Assembly: GCA_032250905.1 (NCBI GenBank) | Contig: JAVVEQ010000006.1 | Span: 1 to 64,000, forward strand | Reading direction: 5' to 3' | Source of the DNA: Desulfotignum sp032250905 | GTDB taxonomy: Bacteria; Desulfobacterota; Desulfobacteria; Desulfobacterales; Desulfobacteraceae | Length of the DNA stretch: 64,000 bases | Part shown: positions 8,237 to 16,620 of the stretch, piece by piece | Numbering within the stretch: position 1 is the first letter of the stretch | Layout of the letters: each line of letters begins with the position of its first letter | Made by a program: the position numbers and the translations under genes | The notes under the pieces: generated by a model | The model's database searches: none | What the model was told of the DNA's origin: nothing | The model's input: the letters and a program-made list of their open reading frames with translations, nothing else

Positions 8237-8950
8237 TCAGCCGGGTGACGTTTCCGGGGATACGGTTTCCACCGGACGCGGGTCTGTCTGGTATGAGGTG
8301 ATGTACATCCGGCCGTTATTTTCAAAAAACACCACCCCGTCCAGGTACCCGATGTCTCCGGCTTCTTCATGGGTCAGGCCCAGGGCAAACTCCTTGAGGG
8401 GGAAGATGTTCCAGTCATGGGACACGCAGATGGCGACTTCATTGTCTGCCAGGTTGTTGACCCGTTCAGTCATGAATCGGGTGAGGGTGGTTGTCGTGGT
8501 TGCCGGACTTTCCATGACGGTTTCGTCCAGGCGGTTGTCGAACCAGTTGCGGATGTATGTGTGGGTCCCCTGTTCCTTGAGCTGGTTCAATGCTTTTTCG
8601 ATATCCTTTATGTAAAACGGGGCCAGCTTTTCCTGCGGCAGGTTGTGGGGAAGATCGATGCCGTGCTGCCGGGTGAATCCCTTGTCAATGAGATAGGCGG
8701 TTTCAATGCACCGGCCGAACGGGGAGGAGTACAGCCGGGGCAGGGGGGCGACCGGGAGGCTTCGGCCCATTTCCAGGGCGTATTTCATGCCCTCCGGGGT
8801 CAGGCCCATGAACGCTTCGCTGCGGGGGGCGGTGCCGTAAAACCGGGCGGAATGGCGGATGATGGCGGCGATTTTTGTGATATTCTGATTTAAGAGCTGC
8901 CGGATCACAGTCAGGGTCTGGTCGGACCGGACGGGGTATTCTCGATTCAT
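8237..8950 (-). CDS. Histidine phosphatase superfamily protein
   Basis: A 237-residue protein with the histidine-phosphatase signature RHSARF near residue 37 (catalytic His and Arg), LYSSPFGRCIETA near residue 94 and the second catalytic His in CVSHDWN near residue 183. The insert between the two halves and the size resemble the acid-phosphatase/phytase-like or phosphoglycerate-mutase-like branch; the substrate is unknown. It ends 42 bp before the SnoaL-like gene, so the four-gene lipid operon could be cotranscribed with it from the promoter at 9007-9035. Confidence 0.82.
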   Translation of the reverse strand: MNREYPVRSDQTLTVIRQLLNQNITKIAAIIRHSARFYGTAPRSEAFMGLTPEGMKYALEMGRSLPVAPLPRLYSSPFGRCIETAYLIDKGFTRQHGIDLPHNLPQEKLAPFYIKDIEKALNQLKEQGTHTYIRNWFDNRLDETVMESPATTTTTLTRFMTERVNNLADNEVAICVSHDWNIFPLKEFALGLTHEEAGDIGYLDGVVFFENNGRMYITSYQTDPRPVETVSPETSPG

Positions 8951-9006
8951 GACAAAGGGTGAGGTCTCCTGTGTGCATTATTTATGGTGTCAATTCCAGG
9001 TTATGA

Positions 9007-9035
9007 ATTTTAACGTTCCGGTGCCGGTGTGTCAA
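9007..9035 (-). promoter_or_regulatory. Sigma-70 type promoter of the histidine phosphatase gene
   Basis: On the minus strand a perfect TTGACA box (9030-9035) is separated by 17 bp from TAAAAT (9007-9012). It points at the histidine phosphatase gene, about 57 bp downstream, and possibly the following lipid-modification operon. Confidence 0.6.
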
Positions 9036-9082
9036 CCGGTTTTGGTTTCTGCACCTGAATGGGGTGATCCGGCATTTGACGG

Positions 9083-11281
9083 TCAGACCGGATCGGTTTC
9101 GCAGGTGACGATTCCCAGGTATCCGTCTACAGTGACCCGGTCCCCGGTCCGGATGTATTCCAGGATCCGGTCCGCGCCGGTGACGCAGGGCAGGCCGTAT
9201 TCCCGGGCGATGATGGCCCCGTGGATCAGCATCCCTCCCCGTTCCTCCACCACAGCTGCAGCCAGGGGGATCACAAAGGTCATGTTGGGGTCCACTCCCT
9301 GGCAGATCAGGACCTCACCTTCAGTGAAGCCCGTCAGGTCCCGGGGATCACGTATCACCCGGGCTGTTCCCCTGGCTATCCCCTGTCCGGCGGGATGGCC
9401 CACAATCTGGCGGGCCTGGAACCAACGGTCATACACGGCATCCTGATCACCTGCTTCGGTGTTCTGTGCGGTGCCGGAAGCGGCCATAGCCCCTGCGTCC
9501 AGGGCCGGTATCTTTGTCAGGCACAACAGATCCTCCTGCTCAGATTCCGGTCCGGATAACCGGGCCTGTCCCTCCTGGATCGCCTCATGGAGCCGGGCTT
9601 CGATGCGCCCCAGGTGGATGTTGTCATCATCCCGGAGACGGAAGCTTTCCCGGCCCAGGTGCAGCAGGTCTTTTGCATACGCCTGCCGGTCCGGGGCAAA
9701 GGACCGGAGGTACGCATCCTCAAGCGCCCCGGGATCAGACGGGACCGGCAGTTTGGCCGGGCGCCGGGCATAGGCCAGCAGGATGCGGATAATGGCGGTA
9801 TCTCCATACTGGCATTCATTGCCTGTGCCCGTGGTGCAGGACAGGTCTCCGAACTCATCGATGAAATCGTCCAGGCGCCGTGAAAACAGGTGATCCGGAG
9901 GGGCGGTTCCATGATCTTTCAAGGTCCGGGCCAGGCCGGGATCGGTTCGGATACATTCGGCCAGTTCTTCGAGCAGGGTGTTGCGCCGCACGCTTTTCAG
10001 CCCGGTGTTTTCCAGCAGGGTCATGAATTCATAGGGATCTGAGGGTTGGACCGCATCGTTATAAATCTGGCCGAACAGCCGGATACCGTGGGCAAAGGGG
10101 ATAAAATCCGCCCAGTACACTTTGACCCAGTGATCATAGACAGCCTGCCGGTGATCGATTTCAGCGCACAGATCCGAGGGGGTCAGATCGGACAGATTGA
10201 TGCGGCCCAGATCTTTTGCCGCCTGGATCATCTCCGGAATCAGGCGGTGTTCGATTTTGTCATACAAATCCCTGAGATTGTCATAACTGCGGTGCAGGCT
10301 CAGGTACCAGGTGCGTTTGTCGTCGGTATCTGCTGCCGTCGAGGTGGTGATGGCCCGGGACTGGAGCACGTAGAACCGGCCCTGCCAAAAGGTCCATTCC
10401 ACATCCTGGGGCTGTCCGAAAATCGATTCCAGCCGGCAGCCCGCTTCCCGGACCTGGTCGATCATGACCGTTTCCAGAGACGGTTTGTCCGCCATTTCAA
10501 GCGGCAGGGAGACTCTTTCCACCCCACCGGTGCCAGCCTGGATGCAGTAGGACCGTGCTGGCGCATGGTGGACCAGAATCCTGCCATTGCCCCGGTCCAG
10601 GTGCCACCGGTCCGGGTCCACATCCCCGTCCACCAGTCCCTGGTTCAGGCCCCATACCGCTTCGATAAGCATCTGACTGCTGTCTGCCGGGTTGCGGCTG
10701 AAAAACACCCCGGAACAGTCTGAAGGAATCAGTTCCTGGATCAGAACGGCCATCGTGCTTCGCTCCACGGACAGTCCCAGTTCTTTGCGGTAGAGCAGGG
10801 CCGCATCGGAAAAAAGAGAGGCCCATACCAGCCGGACATGGGTCAGGATCGAAGCAGAGGATGTAACATTTAGAAAAGAGGCGTGCAGTCCGGCAAACGA
10901 AGACGCTTTTTCATCTTCCCCGGGTGCAGATGACCTCACCGCCACCGGGAAGTCGTTGCAGGCGGCTGCCAGGACCCGGGTCAGCCGGTCTTCCAGAGGG
11001 CCGGGCAAAGGGGTGTTCAGAAAAAAGTTGCGTATACGCAGGGACACATCCCAGATTTCTTCCCACCGCATCCGGTCAAAGGCCTTGCGGTTGAGTTCAA
11101 TCCCAATGCGGTCCTGGATGCCGGTGTCCGCCAGGTATGCCTCATACACAGGGGTGGGAATGCACCAGGTCCGGGGAACGGCAAATCCGTTTTCCTGGAG
11201 CCGGGCCATGTGAAATGCCTTGGTTCCGGTCTTTTGTCTGCCTGCGGCCAGGATTCCCTGTATATCCAGCAGCGGGGTCAT
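9083..11281 (-). CDS. PEP synthase-like (PPDK N-terminal plus PEP-mobile domain) enzyme
   Basis: A 732-residue protein with an N-terminal ATP-grasp domain of the pyruvate,phosphate dikinase/PEP-synthase type (residues about 15-320: AVRSSAPGEDEKASSFAG, LIQELIPSDCSGVFFSRNP, EAVWGLNQGLVDGDVDPD) and a C-terminal phosphohistidine mobile domain (LICQGVDPNMTFVIPLAAAVVEE, then GGMLIHGAIIAREYGLPCVTG with the phosphorylated His). The PEP/pyruvate-binding TIM barrel of true PEP synthase is missing; the central 330 residues are of the type seen in rifampin phosphotransferase-like proteins, in which phosphate is passed to another acceptor. The acceptor is unknown. Its ATG overlaps the stop of the FMN-type gene upstream by 4 bp. 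Confidence 0.82.
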   Translation of the reverse strand: MTPLLDIQGILAAGRQKTGTKAFHMARLQENGFAVPRTWCIPTPVYEAYLADTGIQDRIGIELNRKAFDRMRWEEIWDVSLRIRNFFLNTPLPGPLEDRLTRVLAAACNDFPVAVRSSAPGEDEKASSFAGLHASFLNVTSSASILTHVRLVWASLFSDAALLYRKELGLSVERSTMAVLIQELIPSDCSGVFFSRNPADSSQMLIEAVWGLNQGLVDGDVDPDRWHLDRGNGRILVHHAPARSYCIQAGTGGVERVSLPLEMADKPSLETVMIDQVREAGCRLESIFGQPQDVEWTFWQGRFYVLQSRAITTSTAADTDDKRTWYLSLHRSYDNLRDLYDKIEHRLIPEMIQAAKDLGRINLSDLTPSDLCAEIDHRQAVYDHWVKVYWADFIPFAHGIRLFGQIYNDAVQPSDPYEFMTLLENTGLKSVRRNTLLEELAECIRTDPGLARTLKDHGTAPPDHLFSRRLDDFIDEFGDLSCTTGTGNECQYGDTAIIRILLAYARRPAKLPVPSDPGALEDAYLRSFAPDRQAYAKDLLHLGRESFRLRDDDNIHLGRIEARLHEAIQEGQARLSGPESEQEDLLCLTKIPALDAGAMAASGTAQNTEAGDQDAVYDRWFQARQIVGHPAGQGIARGTARVIRDPRDLTGFTEGEVLICQGVDPNMTFVIPLAAAVVEERGGMLIHGAIIAREYGLPCVTGADRILEYIRTGDRVTVDGYLGIVTCETDPV

Positions 11282-11736
11282 GGCTTCACCTTGAGTTCAA
11301 ACACATTCTGGAACCGGTTGACCAGAAAATACCGGGAGATTTTTACACACACCAGGGCCGTGGTGGGGGCTGCAGCAAAGGATGCCAGGTGGGGGTGGCG
11401 CTTGAGATAAAGCGTTTTCAGTACCAGCTTCTCAGAATCCGTTACATCAGTCACGGTACCGGTGGCGGTGACTGCGGCAGCCTGGTAGATATCTTCGGAC
11501 CTGTTTTCACTGTTGTTGACCAGAAATGCGGCGTTGGGACAGGCCAGCAGGTTGTCGTATTTGCGCGTGGTCACCGGGGTCAGAAAAATGATCCGGTCCA
11601 GTTCCGGGGTGGCGGCGACCGCCACCAGGCTGGCATAGGGATGGCCGTCTTTCTGGGTGCACAGCACCGCCAGCCGCTGAGAGTCGATCAGGTCACGAAT
11701 GGTGTTGAACAGGGTGAGGGCATCCATTGATTCCAT
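11278..11736 (-). CDS. Pyridoxamine 5'-phosphate oxidase-like (FMN split-barrel) protein
   Basis: About 152 residues with the split-barrel flavin-binding pattern: QRLAVLCTQKDGHPYASLVAVAA, IIFLTPVTTRKYDNLLACPNAAFLV, then the AAVTATGTVTDV strand. The start at ATG 11736 is preferred because a GGGAGA sits seven bases before it; a TTG at 11760 in the same frame lacks this. The stop overlaps the ATG of the PEP-synthase-like enzyme by 4 bp, so the two are translated together. Substrate is not known; flavin or F420 binding is inferred from the family. Confidence 0.82.
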   Translation of the reverse strand: MESMDALTLFNTIRDLIDSQRLAVLCTQKDGHPYASLVAVAATPELDRIIFLTPVTTRKYDNLLACPNAAFLVNNSENRSEDIYQAAAVTATGTVTDVTDSEKLVLKTLYLKRHPHLASFAAAPTTALVCVKISRYFLVNRFQNVFELKVKP

Positions 11737-11777
11737 GGCAAGTCTCCCATAATCAGGCAAAAGATGTTAGAATCCGG

Positions 11778-11807
11778 TTGAATTCAATTCTTACGGCATG
11801 CTATAGG
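11778..11807 (+). promoter_or_regulatory. Possible promoter of the arginase-helicase operon
   Basis: TTGAAT (11778-11783) and TATAGG (11802-11807) are 18 bp apart in the divergent gap before the arginase gene, which has a strong GAGGAGG ribosome binding site. Both boxes are imperfect, so the call is tentative. Confidence 0.35.
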
Positions 11808-11853
11808 AGCTGTCAACCGTTACCTGTTTTATCCGCTGGAGTGAGGAGGAAAA

Positions 11854-12753
11854 ATGTCCAGACAGATCAGTCTGATCGGCGTTCCCATGGATTTTGGCCA
11901 GGACCTGCGCGGGGTGGATATGGGGCCGGCCGCAGTGCGGTACACCGGCCTGATTGCCCGTCTGAGGGAACTGGGCCATACCGTGCGGGATCGGGGAGAT
12001 GTGCCCATTCCCATCCGGGACGATGCCGTGTCCGAGCCGGTGCCGGGAAACACCTATGTGGAGGAGATCACCCGGATCTGCAATACCATCTATACTCTGG
12101 GCCGCCGGGTGATTGAAAAAGGGGATTTTCCTTTGTTCGTGGGCGGGGATCATTCCATTGCCGTGGGCACGGTGGCTGCAGCCGGTTCGGGCGATGAACC
12201 TCTGGGCCTGATATGGCTGGATGCCCACGGGGATTTCAACACGCCGGACACCTCGCCCTCGGGCAATATCCACGGCATGCCCCTGGCCATTCTCATGGGA
12301 GAGGGGCATCCGGATCTGGTCAACGTGGGACGGTCCGGTCCCAAGGTGCTGCCGGAGAATGTGGTCATGATCGGGCTCCGGGACATTGATCCGGCCGAAA
12401 AACGGCTTCTGAGGAGTTCAGGTGTCACAATGTTCACCATGCGGGACATTGATGAACAGGGGATCTCCACAGTGGCTAACAAGGCAGTGATGAAATTTGC
12501 CCACATGAAACGCATTCACCTGACCGTGGACATGGATGCCCTTGACCCGGTTGAAGCCCCGGGCGTGGGGACGCCCGTGCCCGGGGGTATCACTTACCGG
12601 GAGGCCCACCTGCTTATGGAGATCCTGGCAGATTCTAAGAAAGTGGGCTCCATGGATCTGGTGGAGATCAACCCGATCCTGGATGTGGCCAACAAAACCG
12701 CAAAACTGGCGGTGGAGCTGACCCTGTCCGCTCTGGGAAAAAGCATTTTGTGA
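11854..12753 (+). CDS. rocF: Arginase
   Basis: A 299-residue ureohydrolase that hydrolyses L-arginine to ornithine and urea with two Mn ions. Metal ligands are visible in GGDHSIAVG (about residue 99), WLDAHGDFNTP (about 123) and TVDMDALDP (about 227), and SGNIHGMPLA with the substrate-contacting region follows the second motif. The N-terminal SLIGVPMDFGQDLRGVDMGPAAVR is typical of the RocF arginase branch rather than agmatinase. A GAGGAGG ribosome binding site precedes the ATG. Its TGA overlaps the GTG start of the helicase-nuclease gene, an unexpected partner, so the two are cotranscribed without an obvious shared pathway. Confidence 0.88.
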   Translation: MSRQISLIGVPMDFGQDLRGVDMGPAAVRYTGLIARLRELGHTVRDRGDVPIPIRDDAVSEPVPGNTYVEEITRICNTIYTLGRRVIEKGDFPLFVGGDHSIAVGTVAAAGSGDEPLGLIWLDAHGDFNTPDTSPSGNIHGMPLAILMGEGHPDLVNVGRSGPKVLPENVVMIGLRDIDPAEKRLLRSSGVTMFTMRDIDEQGISTVANKAVMKFAHMKRIHLTVDMDALDPVEAPGVGTPVPGGITYREAHLLMEILADSKKVGSMDLVEINPILDVANKTAKLAVELTLSALGKSIL

Positions 12754-15701
12754 GCCTGTCCGAGTATATTCATTCCCTGAAAGCCTATAAAGGATTTGCC
12801 GGCGACGTTGTGTGTCACCGGACCCTGGATCCGGTGCCGGCGCAGTATGCCGGATCCCTGCCCGGGTTCACCCATGACCTGTCTGTGCTGCTGGAGGAAC
12901 TGGGTATTTCCAAGTTGTATGCCCATCAACAGACCGCCATGAACCGGATCCTTTCTGGCAGGCACACCGTCATCGCCACGCCCACCGCGTCAGGTAAAAG
13001 TCTGGTGTACAACCTGCCCGTGGTGGACCGGCTCTTGTCCGATCCGTCTGCCACGGCACTCTACCTGTTTCCGTTAAAAGCCCTGGCACGGGACCAGCTG
13101 GGCACGGTGCAGGACCTGCTGGTGCGGGCCAGGAGTCTGGCAGAGGATCTGCCGGTGCTGCGGGCGGCCGTGTATGACGGGGACGTATCTTCCCATCACA
13201 AGGCAAAAATCCGGCGGGATCCGCCCCAGGTACTTTTGTCCAACCCGGAAATGCTGCACCTGGCCATGCTGCCCCATCATCATCTGTGGGAAGCATATTT
13301 CCGGCGTCTGGCGTTTGTGGTGGTGGATGAGGTCCACACCTACCGGGGGGTGATGGGATCCAATATGGCCTGGGTGTTCCGGCGCCTGGTACGTATCTGC
13401 AGACATTATGGCGCAACGCCTGTGTTTGTGTTCTGCTCGGCTACTATTGCCAACCCGGGCGACCTGTGCCGCCGGCTCACCGGTCTGGATGTGGGGGTGA
13501 TGGACCGGGCCGGGGCCCCGGCCGGGACCAAAGAGGTGGTTCTCATGCGGGGAATGGACGGCGCCGCACAGACCGCCATCGCCCTGATCCATGCAGCCAT
13601 GCACCGGAACCTGCGTACGATTGTATATACACAATCCAGAAAAATTACGGAACTGATCGCTATCTGGGCGTCTCAGCGGGCAAAAAAACTGCGGGACAGG
13701 ATCAGCGCATACCGGGCCGGGTTTCTGCCTGAAGAGCGGCGGGAGATCGAGCTCCGGCTGGCCACAGGGGATCTCCTGTGCGTGGTATCCACCTCAGCCC
13801 TGGAACTGGGCATCGATATCGGGAATCTGGACCTGTGTATCCTTGTGGGGTATCCGGGCACCATCATGTCCACCTGGCAGCGGGCCGGCCGGGTAGGGCG
13901 GGACGGCAGCCATTCCGCCCTGGTGCTCATCGCCCATGAAGATGCCCTGGACCAGTATTTTATGAACCATCCGGACGTATTCTTTGACATGCCCCCGGAA
14001 ACCGCGCTCATCAATCCGGACAATCCCGTGATCTGCAAGGCACACCTGGTATGCGCGGCCGCGGACCTGGCATTGAAACAGGGGGAACCGCTGCTGATGC
14101 CTGGTCCGGGTGTGTCAGATCCGCAGACTGCCGGCAGGCAGGAAACCCATCTGGAGATGGCAGGGGCCGGTCCTGTCCGGACAGCCCTCCGGGAGCTTGA
14201 AGCGTCCGGCCGGCTCCTTCGCAGTGTGAACAGCGATCTCTGGTATGCGGCCCGGAAGTCACCTCACCGGGAGGTGAGCCTGAGGGGCACCGGCCGCACC
14301 ATCCCCATATTCCTGGAAAATACCCGGCAGAGTCTGGGAGAGATCGACCGGTACCGGGCCTTTTTTGATACCCATGACGGGGCCGTTTACCTGCACCAGG
14401 GCCGGTCCTATGTGGTGACCCGGTTCGATCATGAAAAAGGCAGCGTGGAAGTGACCCCAAAAGTGGTAAACTACTACACAAGGGCACGGTCTTCCAAATC
14501 TACGCAGATCATGGAAACCCTGGACAGTCGAATGGTCAGGGGCACCCGTGTGGGGTTCGGCCGGATGCGCATCACCGAGCAGGTGACCGGGTATGACCGC
14601 AAACTGGTGGCCACGGGCCGGTCCATCGGTATGGTCCCCCTGGACATGCCGCCGCTGACCTTTGACACCCAGGGGCTGTGGATCCAGATCCCGGATGAGA
14701 TCCGGGACCACATCGAAGCAAACCGCATGCACTTCATGGGCGGGATCCATGCCATGGAGCATGCCGCCATCGGCATCATGCCGCTTCTGGTCATGACCGA
14801 CCGAAACGACCTGGGCGGGATCTCCATTCCGTTTCACGAACAGCTGCAGACCGCGACCGTGTTCGTATATGATGCCGTTCCAGGCGGGTTGGGGCTCTGC
14901 CGCCAGGCGTTTGAACAGGCAGACCGGTTTCTTCACACCACACTGGATACCATCTTGTCCTGCCGCTGCGAGACCGGGTGCCCTGCCTGTGTGCATTCTC
15001 CCAAATGCGGATCCGGCAACCGTCCCATAGACAAGCACGCGGCCCGGCAGATTCTGGAACGTATCATTACCCAGGATCAAGAGACTGTGTCAGTTTTGGG
15101 TGCTGAAATTTTCAAGCCCCCGTCACATCCGGGGCAGATTCAAGAGAATCCGGCGCAGAAACAATCCTCCCTGCGGTACGGGGTTCTGGACATCGAGACC
15201 CGGCGATCCGCCGCAGAGGTGGGAGGATGGAATCGGGCGGAAAAGATGGGAGTCAGCTGTGCCGTGCTTTATGACTCTGAATCCGGACATTTTCATGACT
15301 ATTCCCAGGATCAGGTGGCAGACCTCTGCCGGCACCTGGCACAACTGGACCGGGTGGTGGGGTTCAACCTGATCCGGTTTGATTACAGGGTCCTGGCCGG
15401 GTTATGCGATTTTGATTTTTACAGCCTTCCCACCCTGGACATCCTGGTGAAGATCCATGATATCTTAGGATATCGCCTCTCCCTGGATCACCTGGCAAAG
15501 AACACCCTGGGGGCGCAGAAAAGTGCGGATGGGCTCATGGCCCTGACGTGGTGGCAGCAGGGAGAGATGGACAAGATCATCGAATACTGTACCCAGGATG
15601 TGCGGGTCACCCGGGACCTGTACCGGTTCGGCCGGGACAACCGGTTTCTGATATTCAGAAACAAGGCCGGCCACCAGGTCCGGGTCCCGGTGTCCTGGTA
15701 G
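12750..15701 (+). CDS. MrfA-like DEAD/DEAH helicase fused to MrfB-like exonuclease
   Basis: A 983-residue protein starting at GTG inside the arginase stop (GTGA). The first 800 residues are an MrfA/YprA-type superfamily-2 helicase: TPTASGKS Walker A (about 78-85), DEVH Walker B (193-196), CSAT motif III, LELGIDIGNLD and QRAGRVGRDG in the second helicase domain, and a DUF1998/MZB region with a Cys cluster (CRCETGCPAC and PKC, about 738-753). From about residue 809 an MrfB/YprB-type RNase H-like exonuclease follows: LDIET, GFNLIRFD and YCTQDV supply the acidic residues. In Bacillus MrfA and MrfB are separate proteins acting together in mitomycin C lesion repair; here they are one chain. The function is inferred from these homologues. 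Confidence 0.88.
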   Translation: MSLSEYIHSLKAYKGFAGDVVCHRTLDPVPAQYAGSLPGFTHDLSVLLEELGISKLYAHQQTAMNRILSGRHTVIATPTASGKSLVYNLPVVDRLLSDPSATALYLFPLKALARDQLGTVQDLLVRARSLAEDLPVLRAAVYDGDVSSHHKAKIRRDPPQVLLSNPEMLHLAMLPHHHLWEAYFRRLAFVVVDEVHTYRGVMGSNMAWVFRRLVRICRHYGATPVFVFCSATIANPGDLCRRLTGLDVGVMDRAGAPAGTKEVVLMRGMDGAAQTAIALIHAAMHRNLRTIVYTQSRKITELIAIWASQRAKKLRDRISAYRAGFLPEERREIELRLATGDLLCVVSTSALELGIDIGNLDLCILVGYPGTIMSTWQRAGRVGRDGSHSALVLIAHEDALDQYFMNHPDVFFDMPPETALINPDNPVICKAHLVCAAADLALKQGEPLLMPGPGVSDPQTAGRQETHLEMAGAGPVRTALRELEASGRLLRSVNSDLWYAARKSPHREVSLRGTGRTIPIFLENTRQSLGEIDRYRAFFDTHDGAVYLHQGRSYVVTRFDHEKGSVEVTPKVVNYYTRARSSKSTQIMETLDSRMVRGTRVGFGRMRITEQVTGYDRKLVATGRSIGMVPLDMPPLTFDTQGLWIQIPDEIRDHIEANRMHFMGGIHAMEHAAIGIMPLLVMTDRNDLGGISIPFHEQLQTATVFVYDAVPGGLGLCRQAFEQADRFLHTTLDTILSCRCETGCPACVHSPKCGSGNRPIDKHAARQILERIITQDQETVSVLGAEIFKPPSHPGQIQENPAQKQSSLRYGVLDIETRRSAAEVGGWNRAEKMGVSCAVLYDSESGHFHDYSQDQVADLCRHLAQLDRVVGFNLIRFDYRVLAGLCDFDFYSLPTLDILVKIHDILGYRLSLDHLAKNTLGAQKSADGLMALTWWQQGEMDKIIEYCTQDVRVTRDLYRFGRDNRFLIFRNKAGHQVRVPVSW

Positions 15702-15703
15702 GG

Positions 15704-16321
15704 TCAATAATCGCAGATGGAGGGGTCCACACTGGCGGGCACCCCTTCATACGGCGTCCATTTGTGTGATTTGTAACTGTCTCCGTCCCGCATGTTTTTC
15801 AGGATCTCAATGCTGGTCTTGTAACCCTTGTACATGCGGCACATCTCCATGGCCATACCGCAGATCAGGGCCACGGCCTGGGCCATGTTGATATCGTGAT
15901 GGGAGAATTCCCAGGGTTCTGCCGTGTAGACCCGCATGGCTCCGATGATTTTGTTGTTACTGATGACAGGCACTCCCAGCAGGGAGGCGATCCCCTCTTT
16001 TTTCGCCTGTTCCGGATATTCAATCCGCGGATCATCCATGACATCAAAGATGGCAATAGGTACGGCATCTTTGGCTTCCCTTATGGTCTGCATGAAATGG
16101 ACCGGCCCTTTGTTCAGGTACTCGTCGCTCAGGCCGGATGAGGCCACCAGTCCCAGTTCCCGGGTTTCCCGGTTCACCAGAAACACGGAACAGCCTTTGG
16201 CTTTGAACGCGGTTTTCACGCTTTCCGCCGTGATCAGCGCCACCTCTTCAGGGTCTTTGCACTGGGAAATGGCGGTAGTCAGTTTGACAATGGTGTCGTA
16301 GTACATGGCGTGTTTTTCCAT
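15704..16321 (-). CDS. GAF domain protein
   Basis: A 205-residue protein built around a single GAF domain (residues about 10-155: AFKAKGCSVFLVNRETRELGLVASSGLS, LLGVPVISNNKIIGAMRVYTAEPWEF, then a helix that closes the fold). No output domain such as kinase, cyclase or HTH follows; the last 40 residues are a short helical tail. Similar free-standing GAF proteins in Desulfobacterota presumably sense a small molecule or redox state and pass it to a partner. It converges with the helicase-nuclease gene 2 bp away. Confidence 0.85.
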   Translation of the reverse strand: MEKHAMYYDTIVKLTTAISQCKDPEEVALITAESVKTAFKAKGCSVFLVNRETRELGLVASSGLSDEYLNKGPVHFMQTIREAKDAVPIAIFDVMDDPRIEYPEQAKKEGIASLLGVPVISNNKIIGAMRVYTAEPWEFSHHDINMAQAVALICGMAMEMCRMYKGYKTSIEILKNMRDGDSYKSHKWTPYEGVPASVDPSICDY

Positions 16322-16620
16322 ACCAGCCTCCTTTGGTTAAGATTTAATGATCGGCTCCCGGAGAAGCAGGGAGCATTCAGAGACAGGCGGATCAGGCAGA
16401 TGGAATGGCTGTCGGATCAGTGGTGCTGCGCGGTTCACAGATCGCTATGTAAATGAAAAGCTGAAATCATGTGGAGATTCATTTCAATAATCAGACTATA
16501 AAAGAAATTCCGGGTTTCGTCAAGGACGGATCGCACATAAACAAGGAAAGGGGGCCGGCAACGATTGCCGGAGGGTTTTTGACCCGCCGGGTGTTGCCGT
16601 ACAATTCGATAATTCAGTAG
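16322..16620 (-). other. Intergenic region between murJ and the GAF gene
   Basis: About 300 bp without a gene. It must hold the promoter of the GAF gene and the end of the murJ transcript. I see one clear hairpin (16555-16571) and an imperfect dyad TGAAATCAT...ATTCATTTCA near 16463-16487, but no near-consensus promoter. Confidence 0.5.
16555..16571 (-). terminator. Hairpin downstream of murJ
   Basis: A perfect CCGGCAA/TTGCCGG stem with a 3-base loop lies 50 bp after the murJ stop. The T-rich side on the minus strand is weak, so termination is only likely; on the plus strand GGGTTTTT follows. Confidence 0.4.
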
